From positions 1 to 11,509 of the forward strand of contig DATAYA010000247.1 in NCBI GenBank assembly GCA_036272815.1: 11,509 nt of DNA, given 5' to 3'. The notes beneath the pieces were generated by a model. That model did not search any database. It had not been told where the DNA came from and saw only the letters and a list, made by a program, of their open reading frames with translations. Below, piece after piece: positions 1 to 6,693 of the stretch; positions within the stretch are counted from its first letter, which is position 1, and each line of letters begins with the position of its first letter. Both the position numbers and the translations under genes were made by a program. Origin of the DNA: DATAYA01 sp036272815 (GTDB taxonomy: Bacteria; Pseudomonadota; Alphaproteobacteria; Acetobacterales; Acetobacteraceae).

Positions 1-480
1 TACGCGGAGTGGCAGGTGCGCCTGGCGCCAAATAATTGGGTGCTCAGCGTCAGCGGCCTCGTCGCCGACCGGCGGCCCTGGACGTTGCCGGCGCTGATGG
101 CGTTGCCGCAGCAGGGGCAGATCACCCGGCATATCTGCATCGAGGGCTGGAGCCAAATCGGCCAGTGGAGCGGCGTGCCGCTGGGCACGTTCCTGCGCCG
201 CGTCGGCGCCGACCTTTCGGCCCGCTACGTCTATTTCAAATGCTTCGATGGCTATTCGACCAGCATCGACATGGCCAGCGCGCTGCAACCACAGACCATT
301 CTGGCGCTCGATTTCGAGAAGAAGCCGCTGGCGCCGCAATGGGGCGCGCCGCTGCGGCTTCGCATCCCGACCAAGCTCGGCTTCAAAAGCGCCAAGAACC
401 TGGAGGCGATCGAGGTCAGCAACAAGTATCCTGGCGGCTACTGGGAGAACCAGGGCTATAACTGGTTCGCTGGCGTCTGA
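1..480 (+). CDS. Molybdopterin-dependent oxidoreductase, sulfite oxidase/MsrP-like fold (5' partial)
   Basis: The reading frame is open from base 1 to the TGA at 478-480, giving 159 residues; the N-terminus lies outside the window. The fragment matches the molybdopterin-binding domain of the sulfite oxidase/MsrP (YedY) family. The segment RHICIEGWSQIGQW (about residues 44-56) carries Cys46, the expected thiolate ligand of molybdenum, and is followed by WSGVPLG. Further family blocks are YVYFKCFDGYSTSID (about 77-90), the LRLRIPTKLGFKSAKNLE run and the C-terminal GGYWENQGYNW. Members of this family transfer electrons to or from small oxidised substrates, often in the periplasm with a haem partner. 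The real substrate cannot be told from this fragment. It converges on the XRE regulator gene across 111 bp. An internal GTG at 16 is not a believable start because conserved-looking sequence continues upstream. Confidence 0.88.
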   Translation, partial: YAEWQVRLAPNNWVLSVSGLVADRRPWTLPALMALPQQGQITRHICIEGWSQIGQWSGVPLGTFLRRVGADLSARYVYFKCFDGYSTSIDMASALQPQTILALDFEKKPLAPQWGAPLRLRIPTKLGFKSAKNLEAIEVSNKYPGGYWENQGYNWFAGV

Positions 481-564
481 CAGCGCCGCCGGAAAATGCT
501 ATCAGATGGTCGAACCCTAGTCGCTCACAGCACAGACCGACAGCGGTCAGGCTGATTTCCACCC

Positions 565-598
565 GTCCGTCACCGCGCCGCACCCTGTCCGTCACCGC
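565..598. repeat. 12-bp direct repeat, two copies 22 bp apart
   Basis: GTCCGTCACCGC occurs at 565-576 and again at 587-598. The second copy covers the stop codon of the XRE regulator, so both copies contain the same TGA when read on the minus strand. It could be a small tandem duplication of the gene's 3' end or chance in GC-rich DNA. Confidence 0.5.
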
Positions 599-1008
599 AT
601 CCCCTCCTGGCGTGCCCGGCCGGCGGCGCGCCGCAGCCGTGGCTTGGGTTGCGGCGTCGTCTGGTCGAGCAGCGCGTGCATCGCCGCGACCGTCTCCGGC
701 GGCAGGCGGCGGATCGCCTGCGACAGCCGATTGGCGAGCGCCGTCTGCTCCGGGGTGAGCCCGCTGGTGTTGACCCGCACCCGCGGACGCGAGAGCCGCG
801 CGAGCCGCGTCAGCTCCTCCGCCTCGTCCCAGATCAGGCCGAACCGCTCGCAGACCTGATGCACCAGCCCACTGCCGGGCGCGCCCCGTCGGCCGTGCTC
901 CAGTGCCGAGAGATACGCCGCCGAGACGCCGAGGTCGGTCGCGAGCGCGCGCTGGCTCACGCCCCGCTCGGCCCGCAGCGCCCGCAGCCGCGCGCCGAAC
1001 GGCGTCAT
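592..1008 (-). CDS. XRE-family helix-turn-helix transcriptional regulator
   Basis: This is a 138-residue protein with an N-terminal Cro/C1-type helix-turn-helix at about residues 5-60. The line RLRALRAERGVSQRALA, followed by LGVSAAYLSALEHGRRG, is the classic pattern, with SQRALATDLGVSAAYLSALE forming the two DNA-reading helices. The C-terminal part (about 80-115) looks helical and may mediate dimerisation. The last 20 residues are basic and low in complexity. The ATG overlaps the TGA of the upstream Smr gene as ATGA and has no clear Shine-Dalgarno, which suggests translational coupling. In many alphaproteobacteria an Smr-domain gene is directly followed by such a regulator. Its target is unknown; being last in the lutBC cluster makes self-regulation of that cluster possible, but this is only inference. 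Confidence 0.9.
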   Translation of the reverse strand: MTPFGARLRALRAERGVSQRALATDLGVSAAYLSALEHGRRGAPGSGLVHQVCERFGLIWDEAEELTRLARLSRPRVRVNTSGLTPEQTALANRLSQAIRRLPPETVAAMHALLDQTTPQPKPRLRRAAGRARQEGMR

Positions 1009-1595
1009 CGCTGACGGCGCAGCAGCAGCCGAACGGCACCGGGATTGGCCGGATGCGGATGGACGGCGCCGAGCACCAGCGGCCGCAGGGATGCGAGGTT
1101 GAGCCAGACCGGCAGCTCGCGCCGGATGACGCCGCCGCCCGGCCCCGCGCCGCGGCCGGTTATCACCTCGACGCAGCGCACCCGGTCGGCGTGGGCGCGT
1201 TGCAGGAAGCCGGTGAGCGCATGGAACGCCACCTCCGCCGTGCGACCATGCAGGTCGAGCGAGCGCTCGGGGACCAGCCGGCCGGAGCGCAGCCGGTGCC
1301 AGGACGCGGCATCGACGCCGGCCGGCGCGGCGCCGACGGCGAGCGGGGCGACGACGATCGGACGACGAGGCCGGCTTTTCGCCAATTCCGCCGTCGCCAC
1401 GGGGACGGCGGGAGACGGCGGCGGTGGCTCCGCGGAAGCCTCCGGCACCGCTCGTCCCGACAACGGCCGAACCTGCCGCACGTAATCGGCCCAGATCACC
1501 GCATCAGGGCGCGCTTCTCCGCCCCGAACCTCGGTCCGCTCCGCCGCCCTAGCCCGCAACGGGAGGGGATCATCAGGCCCGCTCTTGCCCGCCAT
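1005..1595 (-). CDS. Smr/MutS2-type domain protein
   Basis: The protein is 196 residues from the ATG at 1595. Residues 1-75 are low-complexity and proline-rich (PEPPPPSPAVP type), and the Smr domain fills about 105-196. Visible Smr motifs are LDLHG (113-117), ITGRG (145-149) followed by GGGVIRRELPVWL, and the terminal HPANPGAVRLLLRR. Smr domains bind nucleic acid and several are nucleases; stand-alone versions act in RNA turnover or DNA processing, and which applies here is not known. The start overlaps the 3' end of lutC by 23 bases. GGAGG sits only 3 nt before the ATG, so the alternative ATG at 1616 (203 residues) cannot be excluded. The stop overlaps the XRE gene start as ATGA. Confidence 0.85.
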   Translation of the reverse strand: MAGKSGPDDPLPLRARAAERTEVRGGEARPDAVIWADYVRQVRPLSGRAVPEASAEPPPPSPAVPVATAELAKSRPRRPIVVAPLAVGAAPAGVDAASWHRLRSGRLVPERSLDLHGRTAEVAFHALTGFLQRAHADRVRCVEVITGRGAGPGGGVIRRELPVWLNLASLRPLVLGAVHPHPANPGAVRLLLRRQR

Positions 1596-2259
1596 CCGCC
1601 TCCACCAGCACGACATGCACCCGCCGCGGCCCGTGCGCGCCGAGTTCGAGCGTGCTCTCGATATCGGCCGACCGCGACGGCCCGGTGACCAGCATCACGT
1701 TGCGCGGCATCCCCGGCAGCTCGGCGCGGAGCAGGTCCCACGCATCCTCCATCCCCGCCACCACCCGCCCGGCCCGCAGCACCACGATCGCGGTCTCGGC
1801 GAGCAGGTTAAGCGTGGTCGGGCGCTCCGGTGCCGATGGCAGCATCAGCGTCCCGGTCTCGGCGATCCCGGCAAATCCGTGCTGCACCGAGACGGCGTCG
1901 GACGCCTCGGCCCGGCCCTCGCGCAGCCGCAGCAGCGGCCGTGCGTCCCAGGGGATCGCGCGCAGCTCGGGATGCGGCGCGATCGCCAGCTCGGGCGGCA
2001 GGTTCTGGCCGACGAGATAGGTCGCGACCGCCTCCGGCACCGCATCCGGCCCGGCGACCCGTTCGATGGTGCCGAATTCCTTTTCGATATTGCGCACGAA
2101 CAGCGCGATCCGCTCCGCGCCGTCGCGCCGGGCGCGCTCGGGGACCAGATGCCGTGGGTGCGCGGCCAGCCGCGCCCGCAGCATCGCCGCCTGATCCTCC
2201 GGCAGCGGACCGCGCCGCAATCCGCGCCGGATCGCGCCCAGCACCGCCTCGCGCGACAT
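1573..2259 (-). CDS. lutC: Lactate utilization protein C (LUD domain)
   Basis: This 228-residue protein belongs to the LUD (DUF162) family, normal in length for LutC. Signature blocks are GIAETGTLML (131-140), PTTLNLLAETAIVVL (147-161), VTGPSRSADIESTL (191-204) and LGAHGPRRVHVVLV (206-219). LutC works with LutA and LutB in the iron-sulfur lactate dehydrogenase complex that oxidises L-lactate to pyruvate, feeding electrons to respiration. Its ATG overlaps the lutB stop in the sequence TGATG with no clear Shine-Dalgarno, so it is probably made by translational re-initiation after lutB. The upstream junction is a perfect GC-only palindrome (2262-2275) inside the lutB 3' end. Confidence 0.93.
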   Translation of the reverse strand: MSREAVLGAIRRGLRRGPLPEDQAAMLRARLAAHPRHLVPERARRDGAERIALFVRNIEKEFGTIERVAGPDAVPEAVATYLVGQNLPPELAIAPHPELRAIPWDARPLLRLREGRAEASDAVSVQHGFAGIAETGTLMLPSAPERPTTLNLLAETAIVVLRAGRVVAGMEDAWDLLRAELPGMPRNVMLVTGPSRSADIESTLELGAHGPRRVHVVLVEADGGQERA

Positions 2260-3686
2260 CAGCCGCGGCCGCGGCGCTGCTGGCGGGCGTAGCGGGCGAA
2301 GAATGTCTCTCCTTCCGGCGCCGGCAGGTCCCGCCCCCGCGTCCAGCCGCCGGCGAACGGCAGCGAGCGGAACCGCCCGCGTCCGCGCCCCAGCAGCCCG
2401 AGCGCCGCTGCCGCCGTCCGCGTCGCAAGTCGATAAGCCGCCGGACGGCGCGCGAACCAGGCCCAGAGGCCGAGGTTGCTGCGCACGGATTGCGGGTTGA
2501 GGTGGCGCGCGAATTCCCTCTCGCGCCAGTGCCGCATCATGCCGGGCAGCGGGATCTTCACCGGGCAGACGCTCTCGCAGCGGCCGCAGAACGTCGATGC
2601 ATTCGGCAGGTTGCCGGCGCGGTCGATGCCGATGAGGCTCGGCGTCAGCACCGCCCCCATCGGGCCGGGATAGACCCAGCCATAGGCGTGCCCGCCCACC
2701 ACGCCATAGACCGGACAGTGGTTCATGCAGGCGGCGCAGCGGATGCAGCGCAGCATGTCCTGAAAGCCGGTGCCGAGCATCGCCGAGCGGCCGTTGTCGA
2801 GCAGGACCACGTGGTATTCGCCCGGCCCGTCGAGATCGGCGCCGCGGCGGGGGCCGGTCGAGAACGTGGTGTAGACGGAGAGGTCCTGTCCCGTCGCGGA
2901 GCGCGCCAGCAGCCGCAACAACGCGCAGACATCCTCCAGAGTGGGGACCACTTTCTCGATGCTGGCGAGGGCTATGTGAACCCGCGGCAGGGTCTGCGTC
3001 AGGTCGCCGTTGCCTTCGTTGGTGACGATCACGCTGCTGCCGGTCTCGGCGATCAGGAAGTTGGCGCCGGTGATGCCAACATCGGCGGCGAGGAAGCGCG
3101 CCCGCAGCTGGGTGCGGGCCTCGTTGAGAATGTCGCGCCGCTCGTGGAACACGCGGTCGGGCGGCAGGTCGGTGTGCGAGGCGCGAAAGCTCGCCTCCCA
3201 GTCCTCGCGGTTGAGGTGAAAGGCCGGGCCGATCAGGTGGCTCGGCGGCTCGTGGCGGAGCTGGAGGATGTATTCGCCGAGGTCGGTCTCGACCGGCGTG
3301 ATGCCGTTCGCCTCCAGGTGCTCGTTGAGCGCGAGTTCCTCGGAGATCATCGACTTGCCCTTGGTCACCGTCCGCGCGCCCGCCTCGCGGCAGATCGCGA
3401 GCACGGCGGCGCGTGCCTCGTCGGCGTCGGCGCACCAGTGGACGTGGCCGCCGGCGCGTTCGACATTGGCGGCGAAGGTCTCGAGGTAGAAGTCGAGGTT
3501 GGCAAGCGTGTGGTTCTTGATGTCGCGGCCGGTGTCGCGCAGTGCCTCGAACTCAGGCAGGGCGGCGATCGCGGCGGCACGGCGCGCCTGCAGGCCGGGG
3601 TTGCTGCGCGAGAGCGCGCGCTGCAACCCGGCATCGGCCAAAGCGGTGCGGGCATTCTGCTTGAAGGCGGGCGAGGTGGCGAGCAT
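2259..3686 (-). CDS. lutB: Lactate utilization iron-sulfur protein B
   Basis: This is a full-length 475-residue LutB. The N-terminal two thirds is a LUD domain with TKGKSMISEE (108-117), GITGANFLIAETGSS (204-218) and TNEGNGD (222-228). It is followed by two ferredoxin-type [4Fe-4S] sites: Cys314, Cys317, Cys320, Cys324 (CIRCAACMNHCP) and Cys367, Cys370, Cys374 (CGRCESVCP). The C-terminal tail with GGWTRGRDLPAPEGETF is typical of the family. The protein would carry electrons from L-lactate oxidation in the LutABC complex at the cytoplasmic face. The ATG at 3686 has a weak CAGGGA Shine-Dalgarno. It is first in the lutB-lutC-smr-XRE cluster. No LutA-type CCG-domain protein is encoded in the window, which is unusual for a lut operon. 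Some homologues are annotated as amino acid dehydrogenase or generic iron-sulfur proteins. Confidence 0.93.
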   Translation of the reverse strand: MLATSPAFKQNARTALADAGLQRALSRSNPGLQARRAAAIAALPEFEALRDTGRDIKNHTLANLDFYLETFAANVERAGGHVHWCADADEARAAVLAICREAGARTVTKGKSMISEELALNEHLEANGITPVETDLGEYILQLRHEPPSHLIGPAFHLNREDWEASFRASHTDLPPDRVFHERRDILNEARTQLRARFLAADVGITGANFLIAETGSSVIVTNEGNGDLTQTLPRVHIALASIEKVVPTLEDVCALLRLLARSATGQDLSVYTTFSTGPRRGADLDGPGEYHVVLLDNGRSAMLGTGFQDMLRCIRCAACMNHCPVYGVVGGHAYGWVYPGPMGAVLTPSLIGIDRAGNLPNASTFCGRCESVCPVKIPLPGMMRHWREREFARHLNPQSVRSNLGLWAWFARRPAAYRLATRTAAAALGLLGRGRGRFRSLPFAGGWTRGRDLPAPEGETFFARYARQQRRGRG

Positions 3687-3720
3687 CGACGATCCCTGCG
3701 GATGGTGCGCAAGCGTAGCA

Positions 3721-3753
3721 CCGGCCAGCGAAAAAGCCTTCCTCGCTTGCCGG
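3721..3753. repeat. 33-bp interrupted inverted repeat between divergent lutB and phosphotransferase genes
   Basis: The left arm CCGGC-C-AGCGA (3721-3731) pairs with the right arm TCGCT-T-GCCGG (3743-3753), giving ten base pairs and one mismatch around an 11-base gap. It lies in the 78-bp gap between the two divergent start codons. Its right arm overlaps the GGAG (3752-3755) that serves as Shine-Dalgarno of the phosphotransferase. It could be an operator for a dimeric regulator or an RNA hairpin hiding that site. Confidence 0.45.
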
Positions 3754-3764
3754 AGACCGGCGCG

Positions 3765-4724
3765 ATGAGAGAGGGCTGGTCGCGCCACGCGCCGCCGGTG
3801 CCGATCAGCCCCGCGCAAGCCGCTACCCTGCTCGCGCCCGCGCTGGGCACCGTCGGCGTCACGGACGTCCGCCCGGTCGCGGGCGGCTTGGTCAACACGA
3901 ACCTGCGCGCCGCACTCGACCGGCCGCCCTGGGTGGTGCTGCTCCGCCTCGTCACCCGCGACCCGCCGCAATCGGTCAAGGAAGCCACCCTCGCCCGCCT
4001 GCTCGACGGGCATGTGCCGATCGCGCGTGTGCTGCACGCAGCCGAGACGAACCCGGTCACGGGCACGCCGTACGCGGTGCTGGAATGGATCGAGGGCGAG
4101 CGGCTCGACCGGGCGGCGGCCGGCTCCGGCCGCGAGGCGCAACGTGCGCTGGGCGACGCCGCCGGTGCGGCGCTCGCGCACATACACGCCTTCCGCTTCG
4201 CCCGACACGGTTTCCTGGCGTCCGACCTCCGGGTCGGGCCTGCGATCGATGTCGACGGCGATGCGCTGGTCGCATTCCTGCGCGCGTGCCTGGTGGATGG
4301 TCCCGGCGGCGCACGGCTCGGGGCGGCGCTCACGTCGGCCGTGCTCGATTTCGCCGCGCGAGAAGGGAGCCGGCTGCGCGATTGGCTGGCGCTGCCTTGT
4401 CTCGTGCATGGCGACTTCAATCCGACCAACATCCTGGTGCGCGACGGGCGCATCGCGGCGGTGCTGGACTGGGAGTTCGCGCTGAGCGCCACGCCCGCGT
4501 TCGATTTCGGCAATCTGCTGCGGCCGCCGCTCGGGACGGAGGCGGCGTTCGTCGCCGGCCTTGCCCGCGGCTACTGCGATGCGGGCGGCATGCTGCCGAC
4601 GGACTGGCGCCGGATTGCGTCGATCGCGGATCTGTTCGCCTGGGCGGACCTGCTCGGCCGGCGTCCGTCGGACCCGGCGCTTGCAGCCGACGCGCGGCGG
4701 ATCATCGCGGCGGCGATCGGCTAG
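3765..4724 (+). CDS. APH-family phosphotransferase (aminoglycoside/choline kinase fold)
   Basis: The protein is 319 residues, normal for the APH phosphotransferase family. The start was chosen at the ATG at 3765, which has GGAG nine bases upstream; the open frame extends far 5' but there it is antisense to lutB. Motifs: a glycine-bearing N-lobe strand GGLVNTNLRA (40-49) for ATP, the catalytic Brenner motif HGDFNPTNIL (215-224) with Asp217 as likely base and Asn222 as metal ligand, and the metal-binding LDWEFA (234-239). The C-terminal FDFGNLLRPP and FAWADLLGRRP resemble family members that act on small alcohols, sugars or amino alcohols. The substrate cannot be read from sequence, and an antibiotic-resistance role should not be assumed. 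The usual ATP-contacting Lys is not obvious: VLLRLV (58-63) has Arg. It ends in TAG and converges on the next gene with a 4-bp gap. Confidence 0.85.
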   Translation: MREGWSRHAPPVPISPAQAATLLAPALGTVGVTDVRPVAGGLVNTNLRAALDRPPWVVLLRLVTRDPPQSVKEATLARLLDGHVPIARVLHAAETNPVTGTPYAVLEWIEGERLDRAAAGSGREAQRALGDAAGAALAHIHAFRFARHGFLASDLRVGPAIDVDGDALVAFLRACLVDGPGGARLGAALTSAVLDFAAREGSRLRDWLALPCLVHGDFNPTNILVRDGRIAAVLDWEFALSATPAFDFGNLLRPPLGTEAAFVAGLARGYCDAGGMLPTDWRRIASIADLFAWADLLGRRPSDPALAADARRIIAAAIG

Positions 4725-4728
4725 GCAG

Positions 4729-4986
4729 TCAATCGGGCGGCGATGCTGCGGCAATCCCGGCCGGGGTCGCCTCGAGCACAAAGTGGCAATGCAGGTCGCC
4801 CGCGGAGAGCCGCACCGGATCGCGGATCAGCCCCCTCGCCAGCAGCCGGGCGAGCGATGCCGCGAACGCCCCCGGGTCGATTGCGGTGCCCAGCGCCGTC
4901 TCGCAGCACCGGCGTCCCGCCTCGGCGTCAGCGGCAATCGGTCGGGCACGGACCGCGAGGTCGAGCAGTGCCGCGTCGTTGTCCAA
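4729..4986 (-). CDS. Small protein of unknown function, possibly the 3' part of a frameshifted gene
   Basis: I do not recognise this 85-residue product. The segment FAASLARLLARGLIRDPVRL, then LHCHFVLEATPAG, reads like a genuine folded protein with GC-rich third positions. The only available start in this frame is a TTG at 4986 without a Shine-Dalgarno; the frame is open upstream only to a stop at 5029-5031. Immediately before the TTG another frame, equally coding-like (EAAHLIEHAPRIAPSLELS and on to ELPRRF), ends in TGA at 4988-4990. Removing one base at that junction would join the two into one protein. It is downstream of and codirectional with the DUF4167 gene and converges on the phosphotransferase gene with a 4-bp gap. 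Confidence 0.5.
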   Translation of the reverse strand: MDNDAALLDLAVRARPIAADAEAGRRCCETALGTAIDPGAFAASLARLLARGLIRDPVRLSAGDLHCHFVLEATPAGIAAASPPD

Positions 4987-5081
4987 GTCAGAAGCGGCGC
5001 GGCAGTTCGCCCCGGCGCGCGGCGATGCTCAGTTCGAGGCTCGGCGCGATCCGGGGCGCGTGTTCGATCAGGTGCGCCGCC

Positions 5082-5594
5082 TCAGCCCTCGGGCGGAGCC
5101 GCCGCGATCGGGACCTCGCGCTGCTGGTCCGTGCCGGGCTGGTCGCCGATTCCGGGCACGCCGTCCTCGAACTGCTCGTCCATGTCCTGGCCGGGACGGC
5201 GCTGACCGCCACTCTGCCCCTGCTGGAAGCCGCCAGGTTGGCCGCCTCCCTGGCCGCCCGGTTGACCGAAGGACTGGCCGTTCTGCCCCTGCGGCTGGTT
5301 CTGCTGCTGCGCCTGGTTGATGGCATTGACGATGCGGAAATAGTGCTCGGCGTGCTGGAAATAGCTCTCGCCCATCACCCGATCACCGCTGCTGGTCGCG
5401 TCGCGGCCGAGTTGGAGGTATTTTTCGAAGAGCTGTTGAGCCGTGCCGCGGACCCGCACGTCGGGGCCGTTGCTGTCGAAGACGTGATTGCGGTTGAGCG
5501 GGATGTTGCCGCTGTGGTGCCGGATCGGTGGTCCGCCACCGCCACCCCCACCGCCAGGGCGATGGTTGCGTCCGCGCATACGTTTGATGTTCAT
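5082..5594 (-). CDS. DUF4167 domain-containing protein
   Basis: This 170-residue protein has an N-terminal DUF4167 domain (about 25-95) and a disordered tail. The domain shows HVFDSNGPDVRVRGTAQQLFEKYLQLGRDATSSGDRVMGESYFQHAEHYFRIVNA, in pieces typical of the family. It is preceded by a basic MNIKRMRGRNHRPGG segment and a run of eight glycines (14-21). The tail (95-135) is rich in Gln, Gly and Pro, with repeats such as QPGGQ. The basic, Gly-rich start suggests RNA or DNA contact, but the function of the family is not established. In alphaproteobacteria it commonly follows prmC, as here. The ATG at 5594 fits the conserved MNxKRMRGR start; an upstream in-frame start at 5645 would add 17 unlikely residues and run through the structured leader. 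A GC-rich branched RNA structure lies 33 bases upstream. Confidence 0.9.
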   Translation of the reverse strand: MNIKRMRGRNHRPGGGGGGGGPPIRHHSGNIPLNRNHVFDSNGPDVRVRGTAQQLFEKYLQLGRDATSSGDRVMGESYFQHAEHYFRIVNAINQAQQQNQPQGQNGQSFGQPGGQGGGQPGGFQQGQSGGQRRPGQDMDEQFEDGVPGIGDQPGTDQQREVPIAAAPPEG

Positions 5595-5627
5595 GCGTCC
5601 GTCGCTATGCTTTCCTGTTCGCGACCC

Positions 5628-5675
5628 GGACCCCTCGGCGCACACTCTGCGCGTCGCCCGCAGGCGACCGGGTCC
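5628..5675 (-). promoter_or_regulatory. Candidate structured 5' leader (three-way junction) of the DUF4167 gene
   Basis: Three helices nest perfectly. The closing stem pairs 5628-5633 (GGACCC) with 5670-5675 (GGGTCC). Inside it are two adjacent hairpins: 5638-5642/5648-5652 (five pairs, five-base loop) and 5653-5658/5663-5668 (six pairs, four-base loop). That is 17 pairs in 48 bases with five unpaired junction bases. It lies between prmC and the DUF4167 start. It might be a cis-acting RNA element, a small RNA or chance in GC-rich sequence. I recognise no named family. Confidence 0.35.
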
Positions 5676-5817
5676 AGGACAATCGACGTTGGCTTCCTGC
5701 GCGGTGCCCCACCAAAGCCAGTTGGCAGCCGAGGCAGCCAGGCCCGCCGAACTCGCGGCGTTGCCTGCCGTGCGTGATCCAAGTTAGTCCCGCATGGCCT
5801 CGCTGCCAAATGGTTTT

Positions 5818-6693
5818 TCAGCTTCGGGCCAGCACAAGGGCGCGCGGGATGCCCAGGACATCGGGTCGCCGCGCCACCACCGCAAGCCCCGATGCCGCCA
5901 CGATTGCGGTCACATCCCCCTCCTGCCCGGCGCCAAGCTCCAGGATCGCCTGCCCGCCGTCCGCCAGCACGGCCGACAAAGCAGGCATCAGGCGGCGATA
6001 GGCAGCGAGCCCGTCCACACCGCCGTCGAGCGCCGATTCCGGCTCGAATCGCGCGACTTCCGGCATCAGCGACGCGATCTCGCCGCGCCGGATGTATGGC
6101 GGGTTGCACAGCACGAGATCGAATCGGCAGGCGACCGGCGCCGCCCAGTCCGCGACCAGGAACGCCGCCCGTCCGCCCAGACCGAGCGCCGCCGCATTGC
6201 CGCGGGCGAGCCGGCAGGCGGCCTCGCTGCGATCGACGCCCAGCCCGAAGGCGGCGGGAAACTCGGTGAGTGCTGCCAGCAGCAGCGCACCCGTGCCGGT
6301 CCCGAGGTCGAGCACGCGGCGCACAGAGTCGCGCGCCGCCGCGCCGGCCAGCGCCGCCTCGATCAGCGTCTCGCTCTCCGGCCGCGGGATCAGCGTCGCG
6401 GGCGAGACCGCAAGATCGAGGCTCCAGAACTCCCGCCGCCCGAGGATCAGCGCCAGTGGCTCGCGCGCCGACCGCCGGGACACCAGCGCATCGAATGTCT
6501 CGGCCGCCACGCGCCGATCCGGATCGCGCAGGAGTTCCGCCTGTGTTGCGCCAAGCGCATGGCCGAGGAGCAACCGCGACTCGAGCGCCGCCCGGTCGAT
6601 CCCGGCGGCACGCAGACGCGCCGCGCCCTCGCGCAGCAGCGCGCCGACTGAAATCGGGGAACGGAGGGCGAACTGCGGCGTTGGCCCCGGCAT
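5818..6693 (-). CDS. prmC: Peptide chain release factor N5-glutamine methyltransferase
   Basis: PrmC (HemK) methylates the glutamine of the GGQ motif of release factors RF1 and RF2, using S-adenosylmethionine, and so raises termination efficiency. The protein is 291 residues. An N-terminal helical domain (about 14-75) with ALESRLLLGHAL and a linker EPLALILGRREFW (78-90) is followed by a Rossmann methyltransferase domain with VLDLGTGTGALLLA (127-140) and the substrate-glutamine motif NPPYI (197-201). LIPRPESETL (101-110) is the usual family block. The start is the ATG at 6693, because GGAGG (6702-6706) is eight bases upstream; the ATG at 6699 would leave only two. The start codon sits in CATG shared with the divergent DUF3072 gene. 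PrmC is usually next to prfA; here two opposite-strand genes separate them. Confidence 0.95.
   Translation of the reverse strand: MPGPTPQFALRSPISVGALLREGAARLRAAGIDRAALESRLLLGHALGATQAELLRDPDRRVAAETFDALVSRRSAREPLALILGRREFWSLDLAVSPATLIPRPESETLIEAALAGAAARDSVRRVLDLGTGTGALLLAALTEFPAAFGLGVDRSEAACRLARGNAAALGLGGRAAFLVADWAAPVACRFDLVLCNPPYIRRGEIASLMPEVARFEPESALDGGVDGLAAYRRLMPALSAVLADGGQAILELGAGQEGDVTAIVAASGLAVVARRPDVLGIPRALVLARS

Noticed and set aside
535..548. Five-pair hairpin between the oxidoreductase and XRE genes as a bidirectional terminator
   Set aside because: It is too short and has no T tract on either side.
2262..2275. Perfect 14-bp GC palindrome at the lutB/lutC junction
   Set aside because: It encodes the Arg/Gly end of LutB; palindromes of C and G are common at this composition and nothing else supports a function.
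1830..3764. Long plus-strand open frame upstream of the phosphotransferase
   Set aside because: It is antisense to lutB and lutC, Arg/Ala/Pro-rich and without motifs: a shadow of GC-rich coding. The same holds for minus-strand frames at 3687-4781 and 7351-8892 and the plus-strand frame at 9723-10805.
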